Shown here: one piece after another, positions 28,989-36,274 of the stretch | Position numbering within the stretch: position 1 is the stretch's first letter | Layout: every line of letters starts with the position of its first letter | From: Pseudomonas sp. B21-023 | Lineage (GTDB): Bacteria > Pseudomonadota > Gammaproteobacteria > Pseudomonadales > Pseudomonadaceae | Direction of reading: 5' to 3' | Assembly (NCBI RefSeq): GCF_024749165.1 | Contig: NZ_CP087190.1 | Span: forward strand, 823,501 to 887,500 | DNA: 64,000 nt | Notes under the pieces: generated by a model | What the model saw: only the letters and a program-made list of their open reading frames with translations | Database searches by the model: none | What the model was told of the DNA's origin: nothing | Translations under genes and position numbers: made by a program

Positions 28989-30175
28989 GCGAAAGCCTGA
29001 ACCAGACCTACCTGGCCCTGACCCGCAACGACGAAGACCTGCACTGGCTGCAGGGCGCGTTGGCACCGCTAGGGCAGGTGATCGGCGCCAGCAGTCCGAA
29101 CCTCGACGAGTTGCTGGCGCTGGTCGACATGACCTTCAGCAACCTGGTGTTCATCGGCCTGGACCGCGAACAGCTGATCGGCCAGTGCGCGTTGATCGAG
29201 GGCCTGCTGGAAGCCAAGCCGATGCTGGCCATCGTCGCCCTCGGCGACGGCATGGACAACCAGCTGGTGCTGCACGCCATGCGCGCCGGCGCCCGCGACT
29301 TCGTCGCCTACGGCTCGCGCGCCAGCGAGGTGGCGGGGCTGGTGCGGCGCCTGGGCAAGCGCTTGCCGACGGCCACCAGCAACCCCAGCCTGGGCGGCCT
29401 CACCGTGCTCTACGGCGCCCAGCGTGGCGCCGACGGCGCGCTGCTCACCACCCACCTGGCGCGGGTGGTACAGGAGAGCGGGCAGCAGACCCTGCTGCTC
29501 GACCTCGGCCTGCCCCGCGGCGACAGCCTGGCCTTGCTCGGCCTTGAGGCGTCGTTTCATTTCGGCGATGCCCTGCGCCACCTGCGCCGGCTCGACGCCA
29601 CCCTGATCGACAGCGCCTTCACCCGCGACAAGGGCGGCCTGCGCATCCTCGCCTATGCCGACAATGACGAGGCCCTGCAACAGTCCAGCGCCGCCGAGCT
29701 GCACATGCTCCTCGGCGCCCTGCGCCAGCACTTCCAGCACATCGTCGTGAACCTCACCGGGCAGGCCGACAGCGAGGCGCTGCGGACCCTCGTCAGCCAC
29801 TGCGACAAGCTGATCGTCTACACCGACCAGAACATCCTCGACTGCCGGCGCAACCTGGATGTGCTCGAGCAGTGGCGCGACCGTGGCATCAAGCTCGAGC
29901 ACGCCAGCCTGCTGGTGGACCGCTACCTGCGCCAGGTGGCGCCGGATGCCGAGGCCCTGGCCAAGCGCTACGGGCTGCCCTTGATCAAGGTCATGCCCTA
30001 CAGCCCGGAAGTGCGCCTGAACGCCAAGAACCAGGGCCTGAGCCTGTTCGAACTGGCCCCGCGTGAAAGCCTTACCCAGGCCCTGCGCGGGCTTGGCGAG
30101 CGCCTGGCGCGGCGCTCGGAAAACCTGGCGCCGCCGGGCCAGAGCTGGCTGCGCCGGCTGTGGGGCAACCGATGA
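28985..30175 (+). CDS. tadZ: TadZ/CpaE, pilus-localisation protein with degenerate ParA-like ATPase domain
   Basis: Directs the Tad machine to its cell location. Of 396 residues, the first roughly 125 are an atypical receiver-like domain, followed by a ParA/MinD-like domain. The expected Walker A is strongly altered: the segment LTVLYGAQRGADGALLTTHL lacks the lysines of KGGxGKT, so ATP hydrolysis is doubtful. Downstream motifs DLGLPRGDSLALLG and RYGLPLIKVMPYSPEVRLNA keep the family pattern. ATGA overlaps join it to both rcpA and tadA. Confidence 0.9.
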   Translation: MSESLNQTYLALTRNDEDLHWLQGALAPLGQVIGASSPNLDELLALVDMTFSNLVFIGLDREQLIGQCALIEGLLEAKPMLAIVALGDGMDNQLVLHAMRAGARDFVAYGSRASEVAGLVRRLGKRLPTATSNPSLGGLTVLYGAQRGADGALLTTHLARVVQESGQQTLLLDLGLPRGDSLALLGLEASFHFGDALRHLRRLDATLIDSAFTRDKGGLRILAYADNDEALQQSSAAELHMLLGALRQHFQHIVVNLTGQADSEALRTLVSHCDKLIVYTDQNILDCRRNLDVLEQWRDRGIKLEHASLLVDRYLRQVAPDAEALAKRYGLPLIKVMPYSPEVRLNAKNQGLSLFELAPRESLTQALRGLGERLARRSENLAPPGQSWLRRLWGNR

Positions 30176-31428
30176 TCAGCGAAGAACCCTTTGGCGGGCC
30201 CCGACACGCGGCCAGTGACCCGCAGGCGCTCAAGCGCGCCTTGCACCGGCACGTGATCGATGCCATCGAGGACAGCGGCCGCAATCTGCTGGAGGGCGCG
30301 CGGCCGGTGCTGGCGCAGTTCGTCCTCGAGCAGGTGGGTGACTATGTGGCGCGTCTGCGCCTGGCCCTGTCGCGCTACGAGATGGAGCGCCTGGCCGAGG
30401 AGATCGTCGACGAGCTCACCGGTTATGGTCCGCTGGAGGTGCTGCTGCGCGACCCGAGCGTGACCGAGATCCTGGTCAACGGCCCGTACCGGGTGTTCGT
30501 CGAGCGCTCTGGCTTGCTGCAGCAGACCGACCTGCGCTTCATCGACGCGCACCATGTCGAGCGGGTGATGCAGCGCATCCTGGCGCCCCTGGGCCGGCGC
30601 CTGGACGAGTCGTCGCCAATGGTCGATGCGCGCATGCCCGACGGCAGCCGGGTCAACGCGATCATCCCGCCGGTGGCCCTGGACGGGCCGTGCCTGTCGA
30701 TCCGCAAGTTTCGCCAGGACATGCTCAAGAGCGCCGACCTGCTGGCCACCCGGGCCATCGACCAGCCCATCTACGACTTTCTCGAACGCGCCGTGGGCCG
30801 GCGTTGCAACATCCTGGTCAGTGGCGGCACCGGCACCGGCAAGACCACCCTGCTCAATATCCTCAGCCAGATGATCGCGCCCCAGGAGCGCCTGGTGACC
30901 ATCGAGGACGTGGCCGAACTGCAGCTGCACCACCCCCATGTGGTACGCCTGGAAACCCGCCCGCCGAATGCCGAGGGCCACGGCGAGATCAAGGCCAGCG
31001 AGCTGATCCGCAATGCCCTGCGCATGCGCCCCGACCGCATCATCCTCGGCGAGATCCGCGGCGCCGAGGTGCTTGATGTGATGACCGCGATGAACACCGG
31101 CCATGACGGTTCGATGAGCACGGTGCACGCCAACACCGCCCAGGACGCCTTGCTGCGCCTGGAGACCCTGGTCGGCCTGACCGGCCGGCAGATTGCCGAG
31201 AAGACTCTGCGGCAGATGATCTGCGCCGCGCTGGACGTGGTGATCCAGCTGACCCGCCTGGCCGATGGCCGGCGCTGCGTCAGCGAGGTGCTGGAAGTGG
31301 TCGGGGTGCGTGACGATGTGTATGTCACCAACACCTTGTTCCGCCTGGACCGGCGCAGTGGCGAAGGCTTTCTGCGCGAGGCGCCGAACCCCGCCGGCGG
31401 CAAGCTGCGCCACGAAGGGGTGCTGTGA
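30172..31428 (+). CDS. tadA: TadA/CpaF, secretion ATPase of the Flp pilus
   Basis: Hexameric traffic ATPase powering pilus extension (and in Tad systems probably retraction). Of 418 residues, Walker A is GGTGTGKT at 218-225. The Asp box (LVTIEDVAELQL), Walker B (RMRPDRIILGEIRGAEVLDV) and His box (GHDGSMSTVHANTA) follow. The N-terminal domain carries LTGYGPLEVLLRDPSVTEIL, typical of CpaF. It starts at ATG overlapping the tadZ stop. The stop shares a base with the tadB start. Confidence 0.96.
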   Translation: MISEEPFGGPRHAASDPQALKRALHRHVIDAIEDSGRNLLEGARPVLAQFVLEQVGDYVARLRLALSRYEMERLAEEIVDELTGYGPLEVLLRDPSVTEILVNGPYRVFVERSGLLQQTDLRFIDAHHVERVMQRILAPLGRRLDESSPMVDARMPDGSRVNAIIPPVALDGPCLSIRKFRQDMLKSADLLATRAIDQPIYDFLERAVGRRCNILVSGGTGTGKTTLLNILSQMIAPQERLVTIEDVAELQLHHPHVVRLETRPPNAEGHGEIKASELIRNALRMRPDRIILGEIRGAEVLDVMTAMNTGHDGSMSTVHANTAQDALLRLETLVGLTGRQIAEKTLRQMICAALDVVIQLTRLADGRRCVSEVLEVVGVRDDVYVTNTLFRLDRRSGEGFLREAPNPAGGKLRHEGVL

Positions 31429-32306
31429 TGGGGCCGCTGCTGCTGGCCCTGTCGCCCCTGTGCCTGGGCATGGCCTTGCTGCTGTGGCGCCTGGGCCTGT
31501 ACAAGCGCGGCGAAGAGCGCATCCTCGACCGCATGGGCCGGGCCTACCGCGCCGTGCGCAGCGGCACGGCCCGGCGTGACTGGCTCGACCCGCTGTTGCA
31601 GCGGGCGGGGCTTGTCCATGCCGATTTCTCCCCACGGCCCTGGTTGCTGGGTTGGCTGGCGCTGACCGTACTGGCCGGCGTGCTGGCCGGCTGGGTGGCG
31701 GCGCTGATGGTGCTGGCCGGCCTGCCTCTGCTCGGCCACCTGTACCTGAGTTGGCGCTGCCGGCGGCGCCTGCAGCAGATCGTCCAGCAGTTGCCCGGCC
31801 TGCTCGACTACAGCGTGCGCAGCCTCAAGGCCGGGCGCACCCTCAACGAGGCGGTGCTCGGCGGCGTCGACAGCACCCGCGAGCCGTTGCGCTCGGCGAT
31901 GCTGCGGGTGCGGCGCAACGTGCAGCTCGGTGTGCCGCTGGAAGATGCCGTCAGCGAGTTCGCCGAACTCTACGGTCAGGCCGAACTGCGCATGTTCGCC
32001 CTGGGGCTGCGCATCAACCAGCGCCACGGCGGCAACGCCAGCGAACTGATGGAGAACCTGATCAAGCTGATCCGCGAACACGAGCAGGGCGACCGGCAAC
32101 TGCGCGCCATGACCGGCGAGACCCGCATCACCGCGTGGATCCTCGGCGCGCTGCCGCTGGTGATGGTCGGCTACTTCCTGTTCGCCAACCCCACCTACCT
32201 GCTGGCCATGTGGCGCGACGCCAGCGGCCAGATGATGCTGCTATTCGCCTTTGTCATGCAGGCGGTCGGCTGTCTGGTGCTGTGGCGCATGATGAGGAGC
32301 CTGTGA
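31428..32306 (+). CDS. tadB: TadB, inner-membrane platform protein
   Basis: Integral-membrane GspF-like protein of 292 residues. Transmembrane helices are at about 3-22, two in the 70-100 region, and near the C-terminus (about 240-260 and 267-288). The T2SSF domain carries QQLPGLLDYSVRSLKAGRTL and GLRINQRHGGNASELMENLI. It forms the platform with TadC on which TadA acts. An alternative GTG start lies one codon upstream. It is co-transcribed with tadA and tadC. Confidence 0.92.
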   Translation: MGPLLLALSPLCLGMALLLWRLGLYKRGEERILDRMGRAYRAVRSGTARRDWLDPLLQRAGLVHADFSPRPWLLGWLALTVLAGVLAGWVAALMVLAGLPLLGHLYLSWRCRRRLQQIVQQLPGLLDYSVRSLKAGRTLNEAVLGGVDSTREPLRSAMLRVRRNVQLGVPLEDAVSEFAELYGQAELRMFALGLRINQRHGGNASELMENLIKLIREHEQGDRQLRAMTGETRITAWILGALPLVMVGYFLFANPTYLLAMWRDASGQMMLLFAFVMQAVGCLVLWRMMRSL

Positions 32307-32308
32307 CC

Positions 32309-33196
32309 ATGGCCTTGATGCTCAGCGCCCTGTGCCTGTTCGCCGCGTTCGCCCTGCTGGCCGCGCAGGCCATCGGCCAGTGGCGCGCTCGCCAGCGCGT
32401 GGCGCGGCGCCTGCAGGGGCGGCTGGACCGTGACGAGCGCCTGGGCGACTGGTTGCAGTGGCTGGGCAGCAGCCCCTGGGGGCGGCGCCTGCAACGGCTG
32501 GACGGCGAGACCCAGGCGCTGCTTGACCGCCTGGGCTGGCGGCGCAGCCGGCAACGCGCACTGTTCGCCGCCGTGCAGTTGGGCTTGCCGTTGCTGGCGG
32601 TGGGCGTGGCGCTGCTGTTGGTCCATGGCCTGCCCGGGGAAAACCGCGGGCACTGGGGCGTGCTGGTGCTCTGTGCGCTGGGCGCGGGCTACCTGTTGCC
32701 CAAGCGCCTGCTGGTCGTGGCGGCGGCCCGGCGTCAGCGGCGCATCGCCGAGGAGGTGAGCCTGCTGATTCCGTTGCTGCGCATCCTCTTCGAAACCGGG
32801 CTGGCGGTGGAGCAGGCCCTGCGCGTGCTGGCCCAGGAAGGCCGCAGCCTGGTGCCGAACATCAGCGACGAGTTGCGCCTGGTGTTGCAGCGGGTCGATT
32901 CCGGCCTGGCCCTGGGCCCGGAGCTGGAAAAGACCGCGCGCCTGCTGGCGGTGGACGAGTTCATCGACACCTGCGTCATCCTCCAGCAACTGCTGGTGCA
33001 GGGTAGTGGCTCGATGAAGTCGTTGCTGGCGCTCAAGGAACTGCTTGATGACCGGCGCCTGACCGGCCTGCAGGAGCGGGTGTCGAAGATGTCGGCGAAG
33101 ATGTCGGCGGTGATGATGCTGTTCCTGTTCCCGGCCCTGCTCATCGTTCTGGCCGGGCCAGGGTTTTCCGCCCTGGCGCGGGCCTTGGGTTCATAA
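32309..33196 (+). CDS. tadC: TadC, inner-membrane platform protein
   Basis: Second GspF-type platform protein, 295 residues, with an N-terminal helix, a pair of helices near 85-130 and a C-terminal helix. Conserved segments are EEVSLLIPLLRILFETGLAV and LLVQGSGSMKSLLALKELLD, then RVSKMSAKMSAVMMLFLFPA. AGGAG lies ten bases before the ATG. A gap of two bases separates it from tadB; 37 bp separate it from tadD. Confidence 0.92.
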   Translation: MALMLSALCLFAAFALLAAQAIGQWRARQRVARRLQGRLDRDERLGDWLQWLGSSPWGRRLQRLDGETQALLDRLGWRRSRQRALFAAVQLGLPLLAVGVALLLVHGLPGENRGHWGVLVLCALGAGYLLPKRLLVVAAARRQRRIAEEVSLLIPLLRILFETGLAVEQALRVLAQEGRSLVPNISDELRLVLQRVDSGLALGPELEKTARLLAVDEFIDTCVILQQLLVQGSGSMKSLLALKELLDDRRLTGLQERVSKMSAKMSAVMMLFLFPALLIVLAGPGFSALARALGS

Positions 33197-33233
33197 GCAT
33201 CGAACATTCGGGCATTGATAGGGGAGACGCACA

Positions 33234-33935
33234 ATGAAAGCCATCCTGACGTTCATCAGCCTGCTACTGCTCAGCGGCTGCGCCGGGCAGCCCCCCGAAG
33301 GCCTGGCGCGCCTGCTCGGCGGCGGCACCTGTGGCAAGCCCGACGCCGACCAGCAATTGAGCCTGGACATGGCCGACCAGATGATCAGCGAAGGTCGCCC
33401 GCACGCCGGGCTGGCCCACCTGGAGCAGTTGCCCGATCAGCTCGACCAGGTGCGCCTGCGCAAGGCCAAGGTGCTGCGCCTGCTCGGGCGCGCCGAGGCC
33501 GAACCGCTCTACCGCAGCCTGCTCGGCGGTTGCCTGGCCGCCGAAGGCGAGCACGGCCTGGGGCAACTGGCCTCGGCCCGTGGTGACGACCCCCAGGCCC
33601 TGCGCAACCTGCAACGGGCGGCGCGGCTGGCGCCCACCGACGAGAAGGTGCGCAACGACCTGGGTGTGGTGCAGATGAACCTGGGCAATCACCAACAGGC
33701 GCGTTTCGAATTTCTCACCGCCATCGAGCTCAAGGACGACAACCCGCTGCCGGCCATCAACCTGGTGACCTTGTCGCTGGTGCAGGACAACTGGCGCCAG
33801 GCGGAGGACCTGGTCAATCGCCTGCACCTGAAGCCCGAGCAGTTCGCCGAGGCCCAGGCCCGGGCGCAGCGCATTCTTGCCAACGGGCGTGGCCCGCTGG
33901 CCGCCACCGAATCCCCGGCCGCGGCCATCAACTGA
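33234..33935 (+). CDS. tadD: TadD, TPR lipoprotein of the Flp pilus
   Basis: Predicted outer-membrane lipoprotein, probably the pilotin or assembly factor of the RcpA secretin. It has 233 residues and a lipobox LLLSGC with Cys16. Tetratricopeptide repeats span about residues 90-210 (LRNLQRAARLAPTDEKVRND, LGVVQMNLGNHQQARFEFLT). GGGGAGA precedes the ATG. It is the seventh gene in the tad operon. Confidence 0.92.
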   Translation: MKAILTFISLLLLSGCAGQPPEGLARLLGGGTCGKPDADQQLSLDMADQMISEGRPHAGLAHLEQLPDQLDQVRLRKAKVLRLLGRAEAEPLYRSLLGGCLAAEGEHGLGQLASARGDDPQALRNLQRAARLAPTDEKVRNDLGVVQMNLGNHQQARFEFLTAIELKDDNPLPAINLVTLSLVQDNWRQAEDLVNRLHLKPEQFAEAQARAQRILANGRGPLAATESPAAAIN

Positions 33936-33947
33936 GCGGAGGTGAAC

Positions 33948-34208
33948 ATGTTCAAGCCCTGGATCGTCCTCGCCTGCCTGGCCACGCCACTGTTGGCGCT
34001 GGCCGAGGACCCGCCGCGCCAGCCGCGCCCGCAGACCGCCACCGAAGCCCTGTTGCAGGTGCAGGCGAGCAACCGCCAGGCGTCCAGCGTGCGCCAGGTG
34101 CAGACCGACAAGGAACGTGACCAGGCCATGCAGCGCTGGCTGGACAGCTACAAGTATCCGATCCCGGATTTCTACCGCTGGACCAAGATCAGTTCGTCGA
34201 ACAATTGA
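33948..34208 (+). CDS. Small exported protein of the Tad locus (DUF3613-like)
   Basis: An 86-residue protein with a signal peptide (WIVLACLATPLLALA) and a short mature domain ending in RWLDSYKYPIPDFYRWTKIS. It corresponds in position and size to the small gene after tadD in P. aeruginosa (PA4298), which I recall as DUF3613. GGAGGT precedes the ATG at 33948, with an in-frame GTG two codons earlier. Function is unknown; it is presumably accessory to pilus assembly. It is the last gene of the operon, before a REP pair. Confidence 0.75.
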   Translation: MFKPWIVLACLATPLLALAEDPPRQPRPQTATEALLQVQASNRQASSVRQVQTDKERDQAMQRWLDSYKYPIPDFYRWTKISSSNN

Positions 34209-34256
34209 GAGCGCACAGCTTGATACAGTCAGCAAAACGATAAGGGCCGCTCTGCG

Positions 34257-34345
34257 CCCCATCGCTGGCAAGCCAGCTCCCACAAGGGCCGCGCACTGCC
34301 TGAGGTTTGCGCAAATCTGTGGGAGCCGGCTTGCCGGCGATGGGG
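34257..34345. repeat. Inverted REP pair between the tad operon and pprB
   Basis: Inverted REP units CCCATCGCTGGCAAGCCAGC and GCCGGCTTGCCGGCGATGGG between convergent genes. It probably terminates or stabilises the tad transcript. Confidence 0.87.
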
Positions 34346-34388
34346 TGCGCAGCAGCCCCAGTAACGCTAGTTGGCGGTCGTCAGCAGT

Positions 34389-35165
34389 TCAATGGGTGGT
34401 AAAGCGTTGATGCACCGGCGAAGAACGTGGGGTCAGCGCCAGCGCCAGTTGCGTGCGGTTGTGCATGTGGGTCAGGCGCAGCACCTGGGACACGTACAGC
34501 TTCACCGTGTTCTCGGTGATGCCCAGTTCGCAGGCGATCTGGTAGTTGGTCTTGCCCTTGCTCACCAGCCGGGCGACTTCCAGTTGCCGCGGCGACAGCT
34601 TCTCGAACGCCGCCGGCAGCTCCGGCTCGCCTTCCTCGGTATCGCTGGCGCGCCGATGGGCGCCCTGGCCCCGGGCTTTTTCCAGGTCCTGGTAGAGGTC
34701 GTCGATGGACTCGGCCAGCTCCTGCAAACGCTGGTTGAGGCTGCCCAGTTCGCGGAAGTTGCGGCGCCGCTCCAGCAGCGCGGTCTCCTGGCGCCGCACG
34801 CCTTCGAGCAACTCGTCCAGGTCCATGGGTTTCTGGTAGTAGTCGGCGAAGCCCTCGCGCAGGGCGCGGATCACGTCCTGCTTGTCGGCGCGGCCGGTCA
34901 ACATGATCGCCTCGAACATGCGCTGCGGCCCGGCGATCTGCTTCAACGTGCGCACCAGTTCGATGCCATCGCGCTCGGGCATGTGCAGGTCGCACAGGAT
35001 CAGGCCGATGGTCTCGTCCGCCTTGAAGCAGTCGATGCCCTGGCCGGTGGAGTGGGCGGGGACACAACGGTAGCCCTCGCTTTCGAGGAATTCGCACAAC
35101 TCTTCGACGATCACTGGCTGGTCGTCGACCACCAGCACTTTCACCTCACTGACGGGTTTGTTCAC
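34389..35165 (-). CDS. pprB: PprB, LuxR-type response regulator of the Flp pilus
   Basis: Two-component regulator of 258 residues. The receiver domain has phosphoacceptor Asp59 (LILCDLHMPERDG) and the conserved Lys in YYQKPMDLDELL. A coiled linker follows, then a C-terminal LuxR helix-turn-helix (LSPRQLEVARLVSKGKTNYQ, CELGITENTVKLYVSQVLRL). In P. aeruginosa PprB activates the flp-tad genes, CupE fimbriae and the BapA adhesin. A GTG start is chosen because GGGAG lies six bases upstream. It is co-directional with fppA, 119 bp downstream of it; pprA lies nearby. Confidence 0.92.
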   Translation of the reverse strand: MNKPVSEVKVLVVDDQPVIVEELCEFLESEGYRCVPAHSTGQGIDCFKADETIGLILCDLHMPERDGIELVRTLKQIAGPQRMFEAIMLTGRADKQDVIRALREGFADYYQKPMDLDELLEGVRRQETALLERRRNFRELGSLNQRLQELAESIDDLYQDLEKARGQGAHRRASDTEEGEPELPAAFEKLSPRQLEVARLVSKGKTNYQIACELGITENTVKLYVSQVLRLTHMHNRTQLALALTPRSSPVHQRFTTH

Positions 35166-35284
35166 GATCAACTCCCTGTTGTATCGGCCCTGCTCCCGGG
35201 CCAGACGCTCTGGCAGTTAGAAAAGTAGTCGCACTTTGCCGTTATGTACATCGGTCCTACTCCATAATCCGACCCTTCGGTCGC

Positions 35285-35755
35285 TTATTGGATCCATACC
35301 GCTGTCAGAAGGAAGCCAGCGAGCACGTAGGGGGCAAAGGGCTGCTTGTCGCCGACCTGTTCGGCCAGCGCCTGCAGGCGCTTCTTCACCTTGGGGTTGA
35401 GCAGGGTCCACAGGCGCCGGCGGCCGAACATCCAGGCCAGGACGGTGACCCCGGCGCCGATGAAGGTGCCGAGCACGTACTGCGGGCTGGTGGCCAGGGC
35501 CAGGGCGCCCATCAGTTTCACGTCGCCGGCGCCGAAGCGGCCGAGCATGTAGCCGGGCAGGGTGAGCAGCATGACGATGGCCAGGCCCCAGCCGGCCTCG
35601 CTGGCGTCGGCGCCGATCCAGCTGCGTCCGGTGGCGAACAGCCAGGCCAGGGCGCACGCCGCGACGCCCAGGGTCAGGGCGTTGGATATTTGTCGTTCAC
35701 GGACATCTTGTTCGGTGCACAAGGCAAGCCACAGCAGGAGAACAATGCTTTGCAT
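35285..35755 (-). CDS. fppA: FppA/TadV, type IVb prepilin peptidase
   Basis: Inner-membrane aspartic peptidase (A24 family) of 156 residues that removes the leader of Flp and of the TadE-type pseudopilins. It lacks the N-terminal methylase domain of PilD. The two catalytic aspartates are in TEQDVRERQISN (first cytoplasmic loop) and GRFGAGDVKLMGA. About four to six transmembrane helices are predicted. It is divergent from the TadE-like gene (75-bp gap). Confidence 0.92.
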   Translation of the reverse strand: MQSIVLLLWLALCTEQDVRERQISNALTLGVAACALAWLFATGRSWIGADASEAGWGLAIVMLLTLPGYMLGRFGAGDVKLMGALALATSPQYVLGTFIGAGVTVLAWMFGRRRLWTLLNPKVKKRLQALAEQVGDKQPFAPYVLAGFLLTAVWIQ

Positions 35756-35830
35756 TGGCAAAATGCCATCCCTATTCGTTGAACGGTTCTATGCTTTCAG
35801 ACAGGTCTCACAGTCAGGGTAGACGCGAAC

Positions 35831-36274
35831 ATGAAAGCAGGCCCGGCGGGACAACAAAAAGGCGCGGCTGCCATCGAGTTTGTCGCGGTATTCATGGTGT
35901 TTTTCGCGGTGTTCTACGGCCTGGTCAGCTACGCCTTGCCAATGCTCATGCTGCAGTCGTTCAACCAGGCCAGCAGCGAAGCGGTGCGACGTTGCGTGGC
36001 CGTGGACCCGAGCAGCCAGACCTACGAGCTGGACGTGCAGGGGCTGGCTCGCCAGGTGATCGGCCAGCAACTGGCGTGGATGCCCAATGCGCTGGGCTTC
36101 AATGTGAATACCGATACCCGGGTTACCGTGGGCACGGACAAGGTGCTGACGGTGGTGATCGACTATCCCCGCGAACGCCTCAATCGCGTCTTGCCGACGC
36201 TGTTGCTGCCCGTGATCGGTGACGTGCCCAAGCTGCCCGCGCGGTTGCAGGCCCAGGCGAGCCTGCAACTGTGA
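35831..36274 (+). CDS. TadE/TadF-like pseudopilin
   Basis: A 147-residue minor pseudopilin. The leader ends in Gly and is followed by AAAIEFVAVFMVFFAVFYGL, matching the class IVb cleavage rule with Glu at mature position 5 and then Phe. The C-terminal domain is presumably periplasmic. It matches the gene between pprA and fppA in P. aeruginosa (PA4294, called tadF there). The stop overlaps the pprA GTG by four bases, so kinase and pseudopilin are translationally coupled, an unusual pairing. Confidence 0.88.
   Translation: MKAGPAGQQKGAAAIEFVAVFMVFFAVFYGLVSYALPMLMLQSFNQASSEAVRRCVAVDPSSQTYELDVQGLARQVIGQQLAWMPNALGFNVNTDTRVTVGTDKVLTVVIDYPRERLNRVLPTLLLPVIGDVPKLPARLQAQASLQL

Noticed and set aside
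36271..36274. Programmed frameshift fusing the pseudopilin and PprA
   Set aside because: The four-base overlap with a GTG start is ordinary translational coupling; no slippery sequence is present.
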